A model generated the notes under the pieces. It worked only from the letters and a program-made list of their open reading frames with translations. It made no database searches and was not told the origin of the DNA. Both the position numbers and the translations under genes were made by a program. Below are positions 30,060 through 39,874 of a stretch of 64,000 bases of DNA, in pieces. The DNA is taken from positions 3,908,001 through 3,972,000 of the forward strand of contig NZ_CP139420.1 in assembly GCF_034119845.1 (NCBI RefSeq), in the 5' to 3' direction. This DNA comes from Flavobacterium sp. NG2 (GTDB lineage: Bacteria; Bacteroidota; Bacteroidia; Flavobacteriales; Flavobacteriaceae). Numbering within the stretch: position 1 is the first letter of the stretch; each line of letters starts with the position of its first letter.

Positions 30060-30213
30060 ACTAGAGAATTTTATACACATATTTAAATTATTATAATTTT
30101 ATTTTTTTGGATAATAGTCAATATAGAGTTGTTTATTTTATACTTGCTAAACAAAGCTAGCGCTATATTGAACTCAATCTAAGATTTCCATACCAGTTAT
30201 TTCAAATTCAAAA

Positions 30214-32730
30214 CTATTTTTTAATGATTTTAACCGAATATTTTTTTTCTAAAGCCAGCTTGGCAATATAAACCCCAGTAGGTAGGTTGTCAAGATCCAA
30301 TTGGATTTGGTTATTTTGAACGACAACTGTTTTTGACATTACTAATTGAGACATTAGATTATAGAATTTCACATCTATTTGATCAATATTAGTTTCCAAA
30401 TCAATAGTGAATTTACCATTAGTAGGATTAGGGTAAGCTTTCAAAGTCTCTTCCTTTTGATTAAAATCACGAACACTTAAATCGGCTCCTGCCTCCAACA
30501 ATAAAACGGTCTCGGAATCCATTGTAAAGGTAGCCGGAACCGACTCCCCAGTCAATAAATTTCTATATGGAATCGTGGTTTTACCATCCAATGAAAGGGT
30601 TAGGTTAGCCGTTCCTTTTCCCATATTGACAATCGAAATAACATTCCTGCCATCGGCTAAAGTGGTGGCTCTCCACATACATCCTTTTACATTTAATACA
30701 TTAGTTTCTACTAAATTAAATTTTGAAACATGACCTTTATTGGTTACGATTTCAAAAGCTTTAGATGCTATTGTATTTATCGTTGAAAGACTAATCAAAG
30801 TACCCGTTCCCGCAACTAAACTTACAGTACGCTGTTGATTGTACTCATTTTTCTTCAAACTTTCAGTATCTACGATTACGGTTCCTCCCGCATTCAAGTA
30901 AGCTTGTAAGGCAGTAAACTCTTTATCAGTCACAAAAGGTGTTTTGTACACCAAAACAACATCCCAATTGGATTTATTTTGAGTATTCAAAATAGTTTCA
31001 GACGCAAACCCAATAGGCATTCCATTAAAATATAAGGATTGATACAAATGAAAAACATCATCCATATGGGTACTTTTATTGGTTGCAGATGTTTCTGAAT
31101 AGAAAATTCTAATAGGCTTTTTTAAATGTTGCAAAGCATCAATTTCTTCCGAAAAACTATTCAAATCCATCACCGTAGCTGTCACTTCATTTACAATTCG
31201 AGGTTGTTGATTGTTAGAACCTGCATATCCTTTATCTCCCAGATTCCGTATCGAACCGTCTTCTCTTCGTGACCAATACCAGGTTTGACTCACATTCATA
31301 CCATGTAAAAACCCTAACCAATACACAGCACGTGCATAGGCAGGTTTGAGATATAAATCTCTAAATGGGCCAGTTGATAAAAAATGAGTTTCTGAATTGT
31401 AAATAATTTTATCTGGACTAACAGAAGTCATAAAATCATGACTCATGCATAATTCCCTCCATTCAAACCCAAAATGGTCTTCCCATTCCTCTTTAGGTCC
31501 CCACATATGAGAATCTATTGCCTTGGCATCATTGCCAATGATTTCGCTTAGATTCGTCAACTTTTCTAAGTCGATACCATGGTTTCGGTTATTCTCCGTC
31601 CATAGATTCGGCATAATCTTAAGATGTACCCTTGCATTTGAATCGTATTTTCTAATTTCTGATTTCAAAAAACGATACCAATCGGTCACACGATCAGCAT
31701 TAAAAGACACCCAATCATACCATTTAGGTGTGCCTAATAAACTTGCCGCAATAGGAACAGTAATCGTTACAGCATCAAAAGAGGCAAAACTAGTTCCCCA
31801 GACTGCATTTAAATTAGCTATGTCAGTATGTTTTTCTTGCAACCAAATCTTGAATTTCTCGATAGTATAATTAGAAACTGGCCCCGTAGCCCAAACGCCT
31901 TCAGTTGTAAAAAAATGAGGCTCATTACACAACAAGTACCCAAGCTCTGTATATTTTTTACCTGCCATTTTAGGAACGGTTGCCCCTAATAAAAAAGCTT
32001 GCATTTCTCTAGCGCCAGGATTATCAATATCATATGCCGTAAAAGTATCTTCACGCATTTTAAAACCAGGCCCGTACTTTGTTTCTGCCCAATCAGGTAC
32101 ATTTTTATGGTTTATAAAAATACTTCCAAAACGTCCTGAGGGTTTGGCTTGTAATTCATTTAAAACGGACGCTTTCACTGTCCCTGTATTATTAATAACA
32201 TGAACAGGACTCAGATAATACCCATCCTGATTACCAAAATAATCTGTTAATTCGGCTATCTCTGGTTTCCAAGTGAAATCAGACAAAAAAACAGGTTTGG
32301 TTTGATGAACTACTTTATTCCCATCAAGATTCACTGCAGCCCAATCAATATTGGGAGTTGGTTTTCTTTTAATTTCTCCGGCTATTAATCTGTTTAAATT
32401 TGCCTTCGCATCATCAAGCATTTTAACAATATCATTTCTTTCAAAATCAGGTAAATCTTGAGCCATCTGGGCCGCATTACTTTTATAAGCCGCTACTAAG
32501 GCAAAATGATCCGTATTTATAGCAACGTTGGCCTGATCCCAATTGGCATATTTCAAAAATACCTGAGCAGTACGAATGGTCATTTTTTCCTTCGTTACAT
32601 CAATTCCCTTATCTTCGGCCTGAGTCATCAACGTTTGCAACTCGCTAATTTTAGTCAAAGCGGTTTGTTCTAGTTGTGCTTGGACTTCAAATCCTGAGAT
32701 AAGAACAAAAAACACACAAGCTATTTTCAT
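30214..32730 (-). CDS. Clan GH-A glycoside hydrolase resembling GH42/GH167, with T9SS sorting domain
   Basis: 838 residues from the ATG at 32730, which gives a proper signal peptide (M-K-I-A-C-V-F-F.. V-Q-A-Q); the in-frame ATG at 32790 adds 20 hydrophilic residues. A helical N-terminal segment precedes a TIM barrel with acid/base Glu270 in L-C-N-E-P-H and nucleophile candidate Glu447 in Y-N-S-E-T-H-F-L-S. A beta-galactosidase trimerisation-like domain follows (R-I-F-Y-S-E-T-S-A-T-N-K), and a Por-type sorting domain starts at A-Y-P-N-P-T-N-G. GH167 enzymes of marine Pseudoalteromonas release neocarrabiose from carrageenan oligosaccharides and look like distant GH42 members. The sorting domain implies surface display. 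A paralogue without it lies at 60688-62976. Confidence 0.7.
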   Translation of the reverse strand: MKIACVFFVLISGFEVQAQLEQTALTKISELQTLMTQAEDKGIDVTKEKMTIRTAQVFLKYANWDQANVAINTDHFALVAAYKSNAAQMAQDLPDFERNDIVKMLDDAKANLNRLIAGEIKRKPTPNIDWAAVNLDGNKVVHQTKPVFLSDFTWKPEIAELTDYFGNQDGYYLSPVHVINNTGTVKASVLNELQAKPSGRFGSIFINHKNVPDWAETKYGPGFKMREDTFTAYDIDNPGAREMQAFLLGATVPKMAGKKYTELGYLLCNEPHFFTTEGVWATGPVSNYTIEKFKIWLQEKHTDIANLNAVWGTSFASFDAVTITVPIAASLLGTPKWYDWVSFNADRVTDWYRFLKSEIRKYDSNARVHLKIMPNLWTENNRNHGIDLEKLTNLSEIIGNDAKAIDSHMWGPKEEWEDHFGFEWRELCMSHDFMTSVSPDKIIYNSETHFLSTGPFRDLYLKPAYARAVYWLGFLHGMNVSQTWYWSRREDGSIRNLGDKGYAGSNNQQPRIVNEVTATVMDLNSFSEEIDALQHLKKPIRIFYSETSATNKSTHMDDVFHLYQSLYFNGMPIGFASETILNTQNKSNWDVVLVYKTPFVTDKEFTALQAYLNAGGTVIVDTESLKKNEYNQQRTVSLVAGTGTLISLSTINTIASKAFEIVTNKGHVSKFNLVETNVLNVKGCMWRATTLADGRNVISIVNMGKGTANLTLSLDGKTTIPYRNLLTGESVPATFTMDSETVLLLEAGADLSVRDFNQKEETLKAYPNPTNGKFTIDLETNIDQIDVKFYNLMSQLVMSKTVVVQNNQIQLDLDNLPTGVYIAKLALEKKYSVKIIKK

Positions 32731-32944
32731 CGTATAATGCTGCTTGTATTGTTTTATTCTAAGTTGGTAATTTTGCTGAATAAAATCCATTTTGGTTGGT
32801 TTGGTAGTTTTTATAGTATCGTTAAAAAGATTTCCAAAGTCGCTTTCACAAACTCATCAAACCATTTCAATCTACCAAAATTAAGATTGCTGTACTCAAA
32901 AGATGTCTCTATGTATATATAAAATGTCTTTGGTAGTAAATCTG

Positions 32945-34318
32945 TTATTTAAAAATCCCTCCTGAAAATGGATAATGTACTATAGGCACGCTCTCTTTCT
33001 TCAAAATGGCATTCATCTTTGCCACAATATCTGGATGTTTTGCTGCTACATCATTGATTTCAAAAACATCCTTAGACAAATCATACAATTCCGTTCTATA
33101 AGAATCAGCTACGCGTACGGCTTTCCAATTACCCATTCTTGCAGCCTGCTTGAAACCTTTGGCTGATGCACCTTCTTGAATTTCCCAATAAAAATGGTCG
33201 TGTTGTGGTTGTTGCTTCCCTAATAAAGTAGGCAAAAACGAAATCCCATCCGATTGTTTTGGTGTTTTCACCCCCGCAATTTCAGCCACCGTAGGCATGA
33301 TATCATAAAAGGCAGCGGGCTGATTGGTTTTGGCTCCTGCTTTTATTTTTCCTTTCCAATATACAATCGCTGGAACACGGATTCCTCCTTCGTGCAAATC
33401 ACGTTTATGTCCTTTTAAGCCCGCGGCACTATCAAAGAAGTTGTTATCATGTCCGTTCTCGCTTTGTGGTCCATTATCACTGGTGAAAAGGATAACGGTA
33501 TTTTCAAGTTCTCCTCTTTCTTTTAATAAATCAAATAATCTTTTGATTTGTGCATCGAGCATGGTGATACGTGCAGCATGAGTGCGTTCGATTTCAGGCC
33601 AACCTTTATCAGCATACATTTCATTATGCTTTACAAGATATTCATGAGCATGGGGTGTTCTATAAGACATATATAAAAAGAAAGGCTTGTTTTTTTCTTT
33701 TTTATTCTTCAAATAATCCAATGCGAAGTTGGTTCTAAATTCATCCAAGCAAGAGTATTTGGTAAAATCATATAGTATGGAGTCTTGGTCGTTATTAACC
33801 CAATGAATTCTTTCGTCAATTTCGTTTCCTTTACTTGATTTTCCCCATTGTTCTTGAACAGCATAATCAAAACCACGACCTTTTGCCCAAGTTGACATGT
33901 CTTCGGAAATACCTAAATGCCATTTTCCAATCATTGCTGATTGATAACCTCCTGATTTAAGTACTTCGGCTATGGTTAACTCTGATTTTTTTAAAGGTAC
34001 GCGATCCCATTTATCAGGATATTTTCCTTTGTTTCCTCGTATACTTAAATGACCTGTGTGAATTCCTGTCATCAAACTTGCTCTTGAAGGCGAACAAACT
34101 GAGGTTCCTGTATAAAAATCAGTAAAGCTCATTCCTTGTGACACTAGGTAATCAAGGAAAGGAGTTTTAATTTCTTTTTGCCCGTAAGCGCCTAATTCAC
34201 CATAACCCAAGTCATCAGCTAATAGGATTATAATATTAGGTTTTTGGTTTTTTTGTGCAGTTATTGTATTGAAACAAATAATACTCAATAGAATGATGCT
34301 AATCGATAGTTTTTTCAA
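32945..34318 (-). CDS. S1 family sulfatase
   Basis: 457 residues, signal peptide ending T-I-T-A-Q. Formylglycine motif C-S-P-S-R at Cys75 followed by A-S-L-M-T-G, metal sites L-A-D-D-L-G-Y-G-E and F-T-S-D-N-G-P-Q-S-E-N-G-H, canonical M-I-G-K-W-H-L-G. All hallmark residues are present. The layout is that of the classical arylsulfatase/N-acetylgalactosamine-6-sulfatase-like groups of S1, but I do not claim a position. First gene of a three-gene unit with the GH167-like enzyme and the lipoprotein sulfatase, between two clear terminators. Confidence 0.92.
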   Translation of the reverse strand: MKKLSISIILLSIICFNTITAQKNQKPNIIILLADDLGYGELGAYGQKEIKTPFLDYLVSQGMSFTDFYTGTSVCSPSRASLMTGIHTGHLSIRGNKGKYPDKWDRVPLKKSELTIAEVLKSGGYQSAMIGKWHLGISEDMSTWAKGRGFDYAVQEQWGKSSKGNEIDERIHWVNNDQDSILYDFTKYSCLDEFRTNFALDYLKNKKEKNKPFFLYMSYRTPHAHEYLVKHNEMYADKGWPEIERTHAARITMLDAQIKRLFDLLKERGELENTVILFTSDNGPQSENGHDNNFFDSAAGLKGHKRDLHEGGIRVPAIVYWKGKIKAGAKTNQPAAFYDIMPTVAEIAGVKTPKQSDGISFLPTLLGKQQPQHDHFYWEIQEGASAKGFKQAARMGNWKAVRVADSYRTELYDLSKDVFEINDVAAKHPDIVAKMNAILKKESVPIVHYPFSGGIFK

Positions 34319-34424
34319 AATGGTCTTTTTTTGGTGAATAAAATTTCATTTTCAAAAAAAGAAAAATCTAAACTGAGAACTGTCGTTCAGAATTTAATTT
34401 GTGTCTGTTGGGGTAAAAAAAATA

Positions 34425-34446
34425 CCAAGAGAACGAATCCTCTTGG
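34425..34446 (-). terminator. Terminator of the second susC-susD operon
   Basis: CCAAGAG (34425-34431) pairs with CTCTTGG (34440-34446) over an 8-base loop. On the minus strand a T-run of eight follows. It lies 50 bp beyond the susD-2 stop. Confidence 0.85.
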
Positions 34447-34495
34447 CATTTCAACTAAAAAAACCAACTTTTTAATTTTTATTTTTATTCCGTAT

Positions 34496-36214
34496 TTAAT
34501 AACCAAAATTTTGAGCTAAAGCAGGTGCTTTTTCTCTTTCGGTTCTAGGAATTGGTAAGTAATATTGTTTTACATCCCAAGGTCTCGTTATCACAGTATA
34601 TTCTGTATTCGATACTATTCCTGCGGCAGACTTTTTCCAAGTTAAACCTTTAATTGGAAAACCTAAATGAGCTTCGTTCATCCATCTTCTCTCATCAAAA
34701 AAGCTATGTCCTTCAAAACAAAGTTCTACCCTTCTTTCTCTTTTAATCGCTTCTAATAACGCCGGACCAGTTGCTGTAATTGTAGGCTGTAAAGCTCTAG
34801 ACGCAACTTTATTTAAGAAGGTACGCGCTGTAGTTTCATCATTTAAATGATATAGCGCTTCGGCATAATTCAAATAAATTTCGGCCAAACGGTACAATAC
34901 ATAAGGTCTCTTAGGAGAAATTCCTCCGGCTACAGCAACAGTTTCGTCTTGAAATTTTCGAATATTATACCCTGTTTTAGAAGAGTGCTGTACGTTTCCT
35001 AATCCCTTTGGAGAATCTAAACCATGTGGAAATACAGGGACACCATTTACCTCTTCAGACAAAAAGTATTGCACTTCTCTGCCTCTAAACTGCGCTCCGT
35101 TAAACAATAAATTTGCATAATAGCGCATTTCTCTATTGGCATTAGGAGCAGCGGGATTAAACGAAGCACCTGCTGTTGTGCTACCATCATTCATATTAAA
35201 CTCTAAACTAAAATTATGTGTTGGTGATGATAAAGCCCATCCCCCATAACCATTTGGGGATTGCGTTAAATCAGGTAATGAATTAGCATCCGTTCCGTAC
35301 TCATAGTACTGTGAACCATAAGGTCTTGCAAATATGATATCGGCATTGGGTGCCAAAAACAATTTTTGATACTCTGTCGCATTTGCCGTAGCGATTAAAT
35401 TACGTGCTCCAACTAAATCTACTACTGCCTTAGCAGCATCTGCAGCATCTTGCCATTTGGTCGCTTTGGTGTATACATATAAAGGATCATTTTTTGGTGC
35501 GAAGGCTGGGTCGTGTAATTTACTAGCGGCATATAATAAAGTACGAGATTTTACTGCTAAAGCCGCTAATTTAGTAGCTCTACCAAATTCAGAATCAGGA
35601 CGTGTAGGAGGCAAGACTGTAGCTACTTCATCTAATTCTTTTACTATAAAATTCACACATTCTTCATAGCTATTTCTTTTTATATTAAAATCATCATTCA
35701 AGCCGAGAGCATGTTCCATAATAGGCACACCTCCAAAAAACTTAATTAATTTACTATACAAATTAGCTCTTAAAAAACGCATCTCTGCTTTTAGAACATT
35801 TACTTTGGCAGGATTGACTTGCATCGCTTTGCTTTTATCAATTCGGTCTAAAAACTCATTCGACAAACGGATGTAATAAAAATAGTTTGTCCATTTATTC
35901 CCGAGCATACCTACATCACTTGAAGTCCAGCCCGCTTGGTCTTTAAACAAATCTAGGTTTTGAAAATTAAACTTAGACTCAAAAGAAGCATTTTCAATAT
36001 TGAATCGTAAGCCCCACCATTCATTTCTATTAACAGACCAACTTTCGGTACTATTATAAACATTAAATACTAACCTTTCTACTTGAGCTGGGTCCGAATA
36101 AATAAGGTCTTCACCAAATGCGTTTGATGCTTCAGTATCTAATACATCACTACATCCCATAGTAGTAAATAGAGTCAGTATAGCATATATATATATTAAT
36201 TTTACTTTTTTCAT
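34496..36214 (-). CDS. SusD-family (RagB/SusD) outer-membrane lipoprotein, system 2
   Basis: 572 residues with lipobox T-T-M-G-C (Cys21). SusD hallmarks: an N-terminal helical region with R-L-S-N-E-F-L-D-R-I, A-E-M-R-F-L-R-A-N-L-Y, and the C-terminal Y-V-L-Y-R-L-A-E-I-Y-L-N-Y-A-E-A-L, R-R-V-E-L-C-F-E-G-H and Y-L-P-I-P segments. It partners the SusC 63 bp upstream. It is clearly diverged from the first SusD in this window, so the two systems probably bind different oligosaccharides, for example different sulfation patterns. Lipid-anchored outer-membrane lid protein. Confidence 0.93.
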   Translation of the reverse strand: MKKVKLIYIYAILTLFTTMGCSDVLDTEASNAFGEDLIYSDPAQVERLVFNVYNSTESWSVNRNEWWGLRFNIENASFESKFNFQNLDLFKDQAGWTSSDVGMLGNKWTNYFYYIRLSNEFLDRIDKSKAMQVNPAKVNVLKAEMRFLRANLYSKLIKFFGGVPIMEHALGLNDDFNIKRNSYEECVNFIVKELDEVATVLPPTRPDSEFGRATKLAALAVKSRTLLYAASKLHDPAFAPKNDPLYVYTKATKWQDAADAAKAVVDLVGARNLIATANATEYQKLFLAPNADIIFARPYGSQYYEYGTDANSLPDLTQSPNGYGGWALSSPTHNFSLEFNMNDGSTTAGASFNPAAPNANREMRYYANLLFNGAQFRGREVQYFLSEEVNGVPVFPHGLDSPKGLGNVQHSSKTGYNIRKFQDETVAVAGGISPKRPYVLYRLAEIYLNYAEALYHLNDETTARTFLNKVASRALQPTITATGPALLEAIKRERRVELCFEGHSFFDERRWMNEAHLGFPIKGLTWKKSAAGIVSNTEYTVITRPWDVKQYYLPIPRTEREKAPALAQNFGY

Positions 36215-36277
36215 TTTTATAAATTTTTAATTTATTAGTTAATTTAAACCCTAAAGTTTCATTTATTCATCTAGAAA

Positions 36278-39200
36278 TTAGAAACTTACATTAACCCCCA
36301 TTGAAAAAGATTTTAACGAAGGATAAGTACTTTCTCTAAAATTGTTATATCCTGCAGCTTCTGGATCTAATCCTAACTTATAAATATCTGAAAACATTGT
36401 TAGCAAGTTAAATCCTCTAACAAACAACTTTAAATCACAAAATTTAATTTTATCTCTATCAAAAGTATATCCCAACTGAACCTCTTTTAATCTCACAAAA
36501 GAAGCATCTCTATAGTACAAATCAGCACCTTCAAAACCTGCGTTTAGCGTATTTGTAAACGGTCCTTGTTGTCCACTGTATTTATCCCCCTGCGCAAAAG
36601 CTCTAGGGTAGCTTGCATTTGGGTTATCTGGTGTCCATCTATCAGTATAAACAAATTCAGGTTTTGCTCCTGATTGATCAAAGAAAACCAATGTTTTAGC
36701 CTTAGCTTGTCCTTGAAATAAGAAGTTGAAATCAAAGCCTTTGTAATCAATTCCTCCACTTAAACCAAATTGAATTTGAGGAACGTTTGAAGCGTATAAA
36801 CGAACTCTGTCATTGGCATCTATCTTGCCATTACCATCAGTATCTATATAATAAGGTTCCCCTGGAACAGTACCAGCCATCTTAGCAGGAGCATTATCTA
36901 CTTCAGATTGATTTTTAAACAATCCATTGGTTGGATACACTATATAAGAATCTAATGGACGTCCTTCTCTTTTTAAAGCATCAGGAACTGTTGCAGCTTC
37001 GGCCATATAAACTACTTTATTCTTGGTATTTGTAAAATTACCTCCAATATTATAACCTAATTCACCTATTTTATCATTCCAACCTAATTGGAATTCCCAA
37101 CCGTAATTATCTACTTTTCCAAGATTTTGTTGTGGTAAATTTAGACCGATAGCATCAGGAATGGCTGCTGCTTTAGTAATTAGAATATCTGTTCTATTTT
37201 GATAGAAATAATTAGCATCACCTGTTAACCTATTATTAAACAACGAGAAATTAATCCCTAAATTCTTAATATAAGCGGTCTCCCATGTAATATCTGGATT
37301 AGGTACATTTGAACTTACGTAACCGTTATTTCTAGTTCCTGTTGTACCAAAAATGTAATAATTAGGACGAGGCACATTTGTGTTTCCTCCGTAATTATAA
37401 CTTGTTTGAAATTGAAATCCTTCTATTTGATCATTCCCCATAACAGCTGAAGAAGCTCTTAAACGAAGTGAGTTTACCCAACTTACATTTTGCATAAACG
37501 ATTCTTTGTTTATTGCCCATGACAAAGCTACACCTGGGAAGGTACCAAATTGTTTTCCTGGTCCAAAATTACTTGAACCATCACGACGTAACGTAAAATC
37601 AACATAGTATTTCTTAGCATAATCATAAGAAAGAGAACCAAAATAATTAACTCTTCCCCATTCGTTTGAAGAACCACTTGAGATTTGACCATTATCACTT
37701 CCTGCAAATAATTCAGCGTGGTCTTTACTTGGGAAACCTGTTCTTTGTGCCCAAAATGTTCTTTGCTCTTCTGTAGTTTGCTCAGCACCAATAAATGCGG
37801 TAATATAATGATTATCGCCAATTTTTGTATTGTAATGCAACGTAGAATTGAGCATTAATTGATCATTTTTCCAAAATGTTTCACGCAAAATTCTTTCACT
37901 TCCTTGTTGAGAATATCCTGTTGAAGGAACATATTCATCACTCGAAGCAACATATTGATAAACGGTCCAAGGAGTGTACCAATTTTTAATGTCATAGCTC
38001 ATTTTACGAATACCCATAAATCCTTTAACCGATAAACCTTTGGTTAGTTTGTGTAAATCCCAATCATAAGTGAATCTACCTCTTAAATTAGTATCATTTC
38101 GTTTTACGAAACCAGAGGCAGAAGTGGACATGATAGCTGGATTTGATCCATTTTCACCACCCCAGCCTATCAATCCATTAGGATAAATACCTACTTGAGT
38201 TGGTTCATTGGTATAAATATGTTTGTATATATACCCTAAATCAACACCAGGTTGATTATTAACACCAAATCTTCCGTTTAAATCAATACCTAATTTAAAA
38301 TCATCACTAATTTTAATATCTAAATTGGAACGTATTTGATTTTGACTAAAATTCAAATCACCTGATTTGAACATCCCTTTTTGTTCTATATTATCCACAC
38401 TTACAAAATAAGTAATCTTGTCTGTTCCTCCTGAAAAGCTTAATGAAGATCTAAGCATTGGTGAATTATCAGCAAATGTTAAATCAGCCCAGTTGGTATT
38501 AGGATAATTTATTGGATCATTTCCAGCCGCATACTTATCAATAGCATCTTGAGTATATGGAAGCGCTGTTCCTTTTCTTTGCGCAATCTCATTATTATAA
38601 ATAGCATACTGCTCTGAAGACATGAATCTATTTTTAACCGAAAATGACGATAAACTATAAATTGATGAGAAATTAATTTTCGTTTTTCCTGACTTACCTC
38701 TTTTGGTCGTGATTAAGATAACACCATTGGCTGCTCTTGCTCCGTAAATCGCTGCCGCCCCATCTTTTAAGATTGACATAGACTCAATATCTTGAGGAGC
38801 CAAATAAGAAAAATCAGTAGAATAGATACCATCAATAATAATTAATGGAGAGTTATTTCCTAAAGTAGCTTTACCCCTAATTAATAAAGTTGTATTTCCT
38901 GTTTGCCCTGGATAACCTCCTCTATCAACAACGATTAATCCAGGTGTTTTTCCAGCTAATGACTTGGCTACATCATTATTACTGGTATTTTGAAGCTCTT
39001 TAGAACTTAAAGTACTCACAGATCCTGTTACTTCCCCCTTCTTTTTAGAGGTATATCCTACCACCACAATTTCATCTAATTTAGCTGCATCTTCCTGTAA
39101 TACAACAGCCAATGAGGTTTGATTTTTGACTGCTACTTCTTTGGTTGCAAAACCAAGATAAGTAAAGACTAAAATAGCATTATTATCTTTTACATTAATG

Positions 39201-39715
39201 CTAAATTTTCCATCAAAATCTGTGGTAGTACCTATTGTCGTTCCTTTAACCATCACATTTACACCTGGTAAGGGACCTTGACCATCAGTAACTTTTCCTG
39301 TGATTTTTTTGTCTAGGACATTTGTACTCTTCTCTATGACATTAGAGTTTTTATTGGTATTGCGAACCAAAACAATTTGTTTGTCTAATACTTCATAAGA
39401 AACAGCAGTGTCTTTAAATAATTTATCTAAAATCACTGACACTTTTTCTTTTTCAAAGTCCACTGATATTAGTCTATTATAATCGACTTCGTTATCATTA
39501 TAGAAAATTTTAAATTCGGTTTTTGACTCAATGGTCCTCAACACCTTCTTAATACTTACATTCTCCAAATGCATGGATATTTTAGTATTTTGAGAATAGG
39601 TATTGGCTTGAATCTGAAAAAAAGAAATTACGAATAATATAAATGCTAGTTTCATTTTTAAATCAATCTTAAATAAATGATAGGCATGACCTGTCATATG
39701 GTTTTGATTTTTCAT
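36278..39715 (-). CDS. SusC-family TonB-dependent transducer with STN signalling domain, system 2
   Basis: About 1145 residues from the ATG at 39715; an in-frame ATG at 39790 adds 25 residues but displaces the export signal (M-K-L-A-F-I-L-F..). After the signal come an STN (secretin/TonB N-terminal) domain (K-I-S-M-H-L-E-N-V-S-I-K-K-V-L), a carboxypeptidase-like sandwich (G-K-V-T-D-G-Q-G-P-L-P-G-V-N-V), plug motifs D-E-I-V-V-V-G-Y-T and I-L-K-D-G-A-A-A-I-Y-G-A-R-A-A, and the barrel. The STN domain is what couples cargo binding to a FecR-type anti-sigma, and such a gene lies immediately upstream with its ECF sigma. So this importer also acts as a surface sensor, unlike system 1. Confidence 0.94.
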   Translation of the reverse strand: MKNQNHMTGHAYHLFKIDLKMKLAFILFVISFFQIQANTYSQNTKISMHLENVSIKKVLRTIESKTEFKIFYNDNEVDYNRLISVDFEKEKVSVILDKLFKDTAVSYEVLDKQIVLVRNTNKNSNVIEKSTNVLDKKITGKVTDGQGPLPGVNVMVKGTTIGTTTDFDGKFSINVKDNNAILVFTYLGFATKEVAVKNQTSLAVVLQEDAAKLDEIVVVGYTSKKKGEVTGSVSTLSSKELQNTSNNDVAKSLAGKTPGLIVVDRGGYPGQTGNTTLLIRGKATLGNNSPLIIIDGIYSTDFSYLAPQDIESMSILKDGAAAIYGARAANGVILITTKRGKSGKTKINFSSIYSLSSFSVKNRFMSSEQYAIYNNEIAQRKGTALPYTQDAIDKYAAGNDPINYPNTNWADLTFADNSPMLRSSLSFSGGTDKITYFVSVDNIEQKGMFKSGDLNFSQNQIRSNLDIKISDDFKLGIDLNGRFGVNNQPGVDLGYIYKHIYTNEPTQVGIYPNGLIGWGGENGSNPAIMSTSASGFVKRNDTNLRGRFTYDWDLHKLTKGLSVKGFMGIRKMSYDIKNWYTPWTVYQYVASSDEYVPSTGYSQQGSERILRETFWKNDQLMLNSTLHYNTKIGDNHYITAFIGAEQTTEEQRTFWAQRTGFPSKDHAELFAGSDNGQISSGSSNEWGRVNYFGSLSYDYAKKYYVDFTLRRDGSSNFGPGKQFGTFPGVALSWAINKESFMQNVSWVNSLRLRASSAVMGNDQIEGFQFQTSYNYGGNTNVPRPNYYIFGTTGTRNNGYVSSNVPNPDITWETAYIKNLGINFSLFNNRLTGDANYFYQNRTDILITKAAAIPDAIGLNLPQQNLGKVDNYGWEFQLGWNDKIGELGYNIGGNFTNTKNKVVYMAEAATVPDALKREGRPLDSYIVYPTNGLFKNQSEVDNAPAKMAGTVPGEPYYIDTDGNGKIDANDRVRLYASNVPQIQFGLSGGIDYKGFDFNFLFQGQAKAKTLVFFDQSGAKPEFVYTDRWTPDNPNASYPRAFAQGDKYSGQQGPFTNTLNAGFEGADLYYRDASFVRLKEVQLGYTFDRDKIKFCDLKLFVRGFNLLTMFSDIYKLGLDPEAAGYNNFRESTYPSLKSFSMGVNVSF

Positions 39716-39874
39716 ACTTTTGTTTTTGAATTTGGTGGTTAATAATAATTTAATCACTGTTTTAAACCCAATCGGGAAATGTTCCAGCATTTTCCGATTT
39801 TTAATTTAAAAGTGTTTGTACGGAGGGAGTTTGGTTTTAATTCATTTTAGTTGGTTAATTTTAATAGTTAGTAT

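Noticed and set aside
34409..34424. GGGGTAAAA near the second susD terminator
   Set aside because: Opposite orientation and unpaired; it is explained by the A-run next to the terminator stem.
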